Positions 12,994-14,378 of a DNA stretch of 14,378 bases are shown in pieces. Numbering within the stretch: the first letter of the stretch is position 1; every line of letters starts with the position of its first letter. A model generated the notes under the pieces. That model worked only from the letters and a program-made list of their open reading frames with translations. It was not told where the DNA came from and searched no databases. Source of the stretch: JAJDOJ01 sp034722015 (GTDB lineage: Bacteria; Pseudomonadota; Gammaproteobacteria; JAJDOJ01); NCBI GenBank assembly GCA_034722015.1, contig JAYENI010000060.1:1-14378 (forward strand), in the 5' to 3' direction. Made by a program: the position numbers and the translations under genes.

Positions 12994-14043
12994 ATGGTTG
13001 GATATCGAGCCGCTTTCCGGGTCCTGGTGGGCCTGCTGCCCGTCTGGTCCGGACCGCTTTCCGGGAGCCAGGAAGGGGCGCTGGAAGAGGGGATGGTGAA
13101 TCCCGGGTACCAGGACGCCCCGGCGTGGTTCAGTCACTCCTTTCTGGATATTCGTGAAGACCTGGCGGACGCGACCGCCGAAGGCCGGCGTCTGATGCTT
13201 TACTTTTATCAGGATGGTTGCCCCTACTGCAAAAAGCTCATGCAGGACAATTTCGGGCAGGCCGCCATCGCCGCAAAGACACGCGAGTCGTTCGATGTCG
13301 TCGCCATCAACATGTGGGGTGATCGCGGGGTGACCGGGCTGAAGGGCGAGGACACCACGGAGAAGGGCTTTGCGAAAAGCGTCAAGGTGATGTTCACGCC
13401 GACCCTCGTCATGCTCGACGAGAATGGCGGGGTGGCGTTGCGGATCAACGGGTACTTCCCCCCGCACCGGTTCGACGCGGCGCTGGACTATGTGGGTGGA
13501 AGGCACGAGAAGGAACTCACTTTCGCCGAGTACGCCGCGACCGTTTCGCCCGTGCCCGCCTCCGGAGATTTGCGCACAGACGCGTCCTGGTTGAAGCCGC
13601 CCTACCGGTTCGCCGAGGGTATGAGGGCCAGCGGCAAGCCGTTACTGGTCCTCTTCGAGCAAAAGCAGTGCCGGGCCTGTGACGAATTGCACGGGGAAAT
13701 CCTGTCGCGTGAGGACAGTATGGCGCTGCTGTCGAAATTCGACCTGGCCGTGCTGGACAGGTGGTCGAACGAGGCGGTGCAGACCCCGGACGGACGTGAC
13801 ACGACCGCGAAGGACTGGGCCCGAGCCCTGGACGTCAAGTACGCGCCTGCCCTGGTGTTCTTCGGTACCGACGGCAAGGAGGCCATTCGCGCGGATGCCT
13901 ATCTCAGGACCTTCCACATCCAGTCCCTGATGGACTATGTCGCCAGCGGCGCCTACCGCGATCAATCGGAATTCCAGCGCTTCATCGCGTCCCGGGCAGA
14001 TGCCCTGAGGGAGCAGGGCATCGAGGTCGATCTGATGGAGTGA
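12994..14043 (+). CDS. Periplasmic protein with two tandem thioredoxin-like domains (SoxW-like)
   Basis: 349 residues. The N-terminus (about 5-24) looks like a signal peptide or anchor. Domain 1 (about 45-168) has MLYFYQDGCPYCKKL with CPYC at 76-79 and a cis-Pro at 136 (FTPTLV). Domain 2 (about 195-320) has LLVLFEQKQCRACDEL with CRAC at 226-229 and Pro285 (YAPALV). The domains share a matching middle: GEDTTEKGFA against GRDTTAKDWA, then a YFPPHRFDAALDYV against YLRTFHIQSLMDYV. This indicates an internal duplication. Such thioredoxin_2/SoxW-like proteins keep thiols or cytochrome/sulfur-oxidation partners reduced in the periplasm; the partner here is unknown. It follows the glycosylase gene by 12 bp with its own strong ribosome-binding site, at the end of the run. 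Confidence 0.85.
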   Translation: MVGYRAAFRVLVGLLPVWSGPLSGSQEGALEEGMVNPGYQDAPAWFSHSFLDIREDLADATAEGRRLMLYFYQDGCPYCKKLMQDNFGQAAIAAKTRESFDVVAINMWGDRGVTGLKGEDTTEKGFAKSVKVMFTPTLVMLDENGGVALRINGYFPPHRFDAALDYVGGRHEKELTFAEYAATVSPVPASGDLRTDASWLKPPYRFAEGMRASGKPLLVLFEQKQCRACDELHGEILSREDSMALLSKFDLAVLDRWSNEAVQTPDGRDTTAKDWARALDVKYAPALVFFGTDGKEAIRADAYLRTFHIQSLMDYVASGAYRDQSEFQRFIASRADALREQGIEVDLME

Positions 14044-14077
14044 GCCTGCATTCCCATAGCCACGCAGGATCAGATGG

Positions 14078-14107
14078 GTAGGGTGGACAGGCGCAGCGCA
14101 GTCCACC
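14078..14107 (+). repeat. REP-like element: GTAG plus imperfect palindrome
   Basis: GTAG is followed at once by GGTGGAC (14082-14088), a 12-nt middle AGGCGCAGCGCA with its own GCG/CGC pairing, and GTCCACC (14101-14107). The GTAG head with a following palindrome is the known form of REP elements mobilised by TnpA-REP (RAYT) transposases. No RAYT gene is in this window. It lies 34 bp after the last gene's stop. Confidence 0.75.
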
Positions 14108-14117
14108 AATTTTATTT

Positions 14118-14159
14118 CTCCGTGCCACACCTGAGATTCAGGATCGGTTCACGATGACA
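14118..14159 (+). repeat. 42-bp direct repeat, copy 1
   Basis: 42 bp identical to 14337-14378 except for one base (A at 14129 against G at 14348). It contains the small palindrome CCTGA-GAT-TCAGG (14130-14142). The two copies are 219 bp apart, start to start, and bracket the inverted-repeat element. Confidence 0.95.
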
Positions 14160-14161
14160 CC

Positions 14162-14333
14162 GTAGGTTGGGTTAGGCGATTGCCAGCGGGAACCGCCATT
14201 CCTGCAGGAGCCATGAGTGCGCCGTAACCCAACGAATTCGATGGTTTCCAAACTTGGCCGTTGGGTTACGATGCGCCCAAGTAGAGTCGCTGTAGGGGAA
14301 ACCTGGTGTTGTTGCGCATCTAACCCAACCTAC
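14162..14333. repeat. REPIN-like nested inverted repeat (two REP arms in opposite orientation)
   Basis: Outer arms GTAGGTTGGGTTAG (14162-14175) and CTAACCCAACCTAC (14320-14333) are perfect 14-bp complements. Inner arms CGTAACCCAACG (14223-14234) and CGTTGGGTTACG (14259-14270) are perfect 12-bp complements. Read another way, there are two hairpins GTTGGGTTA/TAACCCAAC (14166-14174 with 14225-14233, and 14260-14268 with 14321-14329), facing each other. The outer arm starts with GTAG on each strand. This is the layout of a REP doublet. Confidence 0.85.
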
Positions 14334-14336
14334 GAA

Positions 14337-14378
14337 CTCCGTGCCACGCCTGAGATTCAGGATCGGTTCACGATGACA
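14337..14378 (+). repeat. 42-bp direct repeat, copy 2 (at window edge)
   Basis: Second copy of the 14118-14159 repeat with one mismatch. It ends on the last base of the window, so the match may continue outside and the unit may be part of a longer tandem array of about 219 bp. Confidence 0.93.

Larger units (their letters stand above)
14044..14378. other. Gene-free repeat region at the right edge
   Basis: 335 bp with no gene I can support. It consists of a GTAG-headed hairpin (14078-14107), two copies of a 42-bp direct repeat (14118-14159 and 14337-14378) and, between them, nested inverted repeats (14162-14333). No terminator with a T-tract is seen for the upstream gene; the REP hairpins may do that job. 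The window stops inside, or exactly at the end of, the second repeat copy. Confidence 0.85.

Noticed and set aside
12070..13506. Minus-strand open frame of 478 codons across rluB, the glycosylase and the thioredoxin gene
   Set aside because: It spans parts of three well supported genes on the other strand and gives no recognisable protein; typical shadow of high-GC coding DNA.
14118..14378. CRISPR array made of the 42-bp repeats
   Set aside because: Only two copies are seen, the 177-bp interval is far too long for a spacer and is itself built of inverted repeats, and there are no cas genes.

Overview
The window is GC-rich, densely packed chromosomal DNA. The gene families, the preferred starts and the gene order (yciO, site-2 protease, trpS, scpA, scpB, rluB on one strand; yciB, yciI, PpiC-type isomerase on the other) point to a gammaproteobacterium. 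It resembles the purple-sulfur or sulfur-oxidiser type lineages (Chromatiales-like) more than the enterics. That placement is inference from memory of gene order; no marker gene fixes the genus. There is no phage, plasmid, CRISPR or tRNA signal.

Layout. (1) 1-2244, minus strand: an MCE/Mla-type lipid transport operon reading mlaE-like (with a fused STAS domain), then mlaF-like ATPase, then an mlaD-like MCE protein that runs off the left edge. (2) 2311-2842, minus: a small secreted protein of unknown function with a strong intrinsic terminator that separates it from the mla operon. (3) 3119-5041, minus: yciB, yciI and a periplasmic/lipoprotein PpiC-type prolyl isomerase. (4) 5042-5341: divergent intergenic region with two palindromes. 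(5) 5342-6691, plus: a full-length two-domain chromate transporter, followed by a 7-bp tandem repeat. (6) 6851-14043, plus: yciO, an M50 site-2 protease, then a tightly overlapped run trpS-scpA-scpB-rluB-EndoIII-like glycosylase, closed by a double-thioredoxin periplasmic protein. (7) 14044-14378: gene-free end made of REP-like hairpins and a 42-bp direct repeat.

How the genes fit together. The left operon is envelope lipid trafficking: a permease/STAS fusion and an ATPase power a periplasmic MCE protein. The yciB/yciI/PpiC group is also envelope-linked. The right-hand run is a housekeeping cluster of translation (TrpRS), chromosome condensation (ScpAB, the SMC partners), 23S rRNA pseudouridylation (RluB) and base-excision repair. 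Its genes overlap by 4-8 bp and use GTG or TTG starts, which suggests translational coupling. A stem-loop with a U-tract before trpS may separate the run from the protease gene upstream, and the protease gene may be read from a nearly leaderless transcript.

Most notable observations: a four-cysteine signature in TrpRS that nearly matches the [4Fe-4S] TrpRS motif; a MagIII-like DNA glycosylase with Glu where the bifunctional enzymes have the catalytic Lys; a twofold internal duplication of thioredoxin domains; and a REPIN-like nested inverted repeat bounded by 42-bp direct repeats at the right edge. I did not find a clearly new multi-gene system; this is mostly ordinary core genome with several points worth checking.
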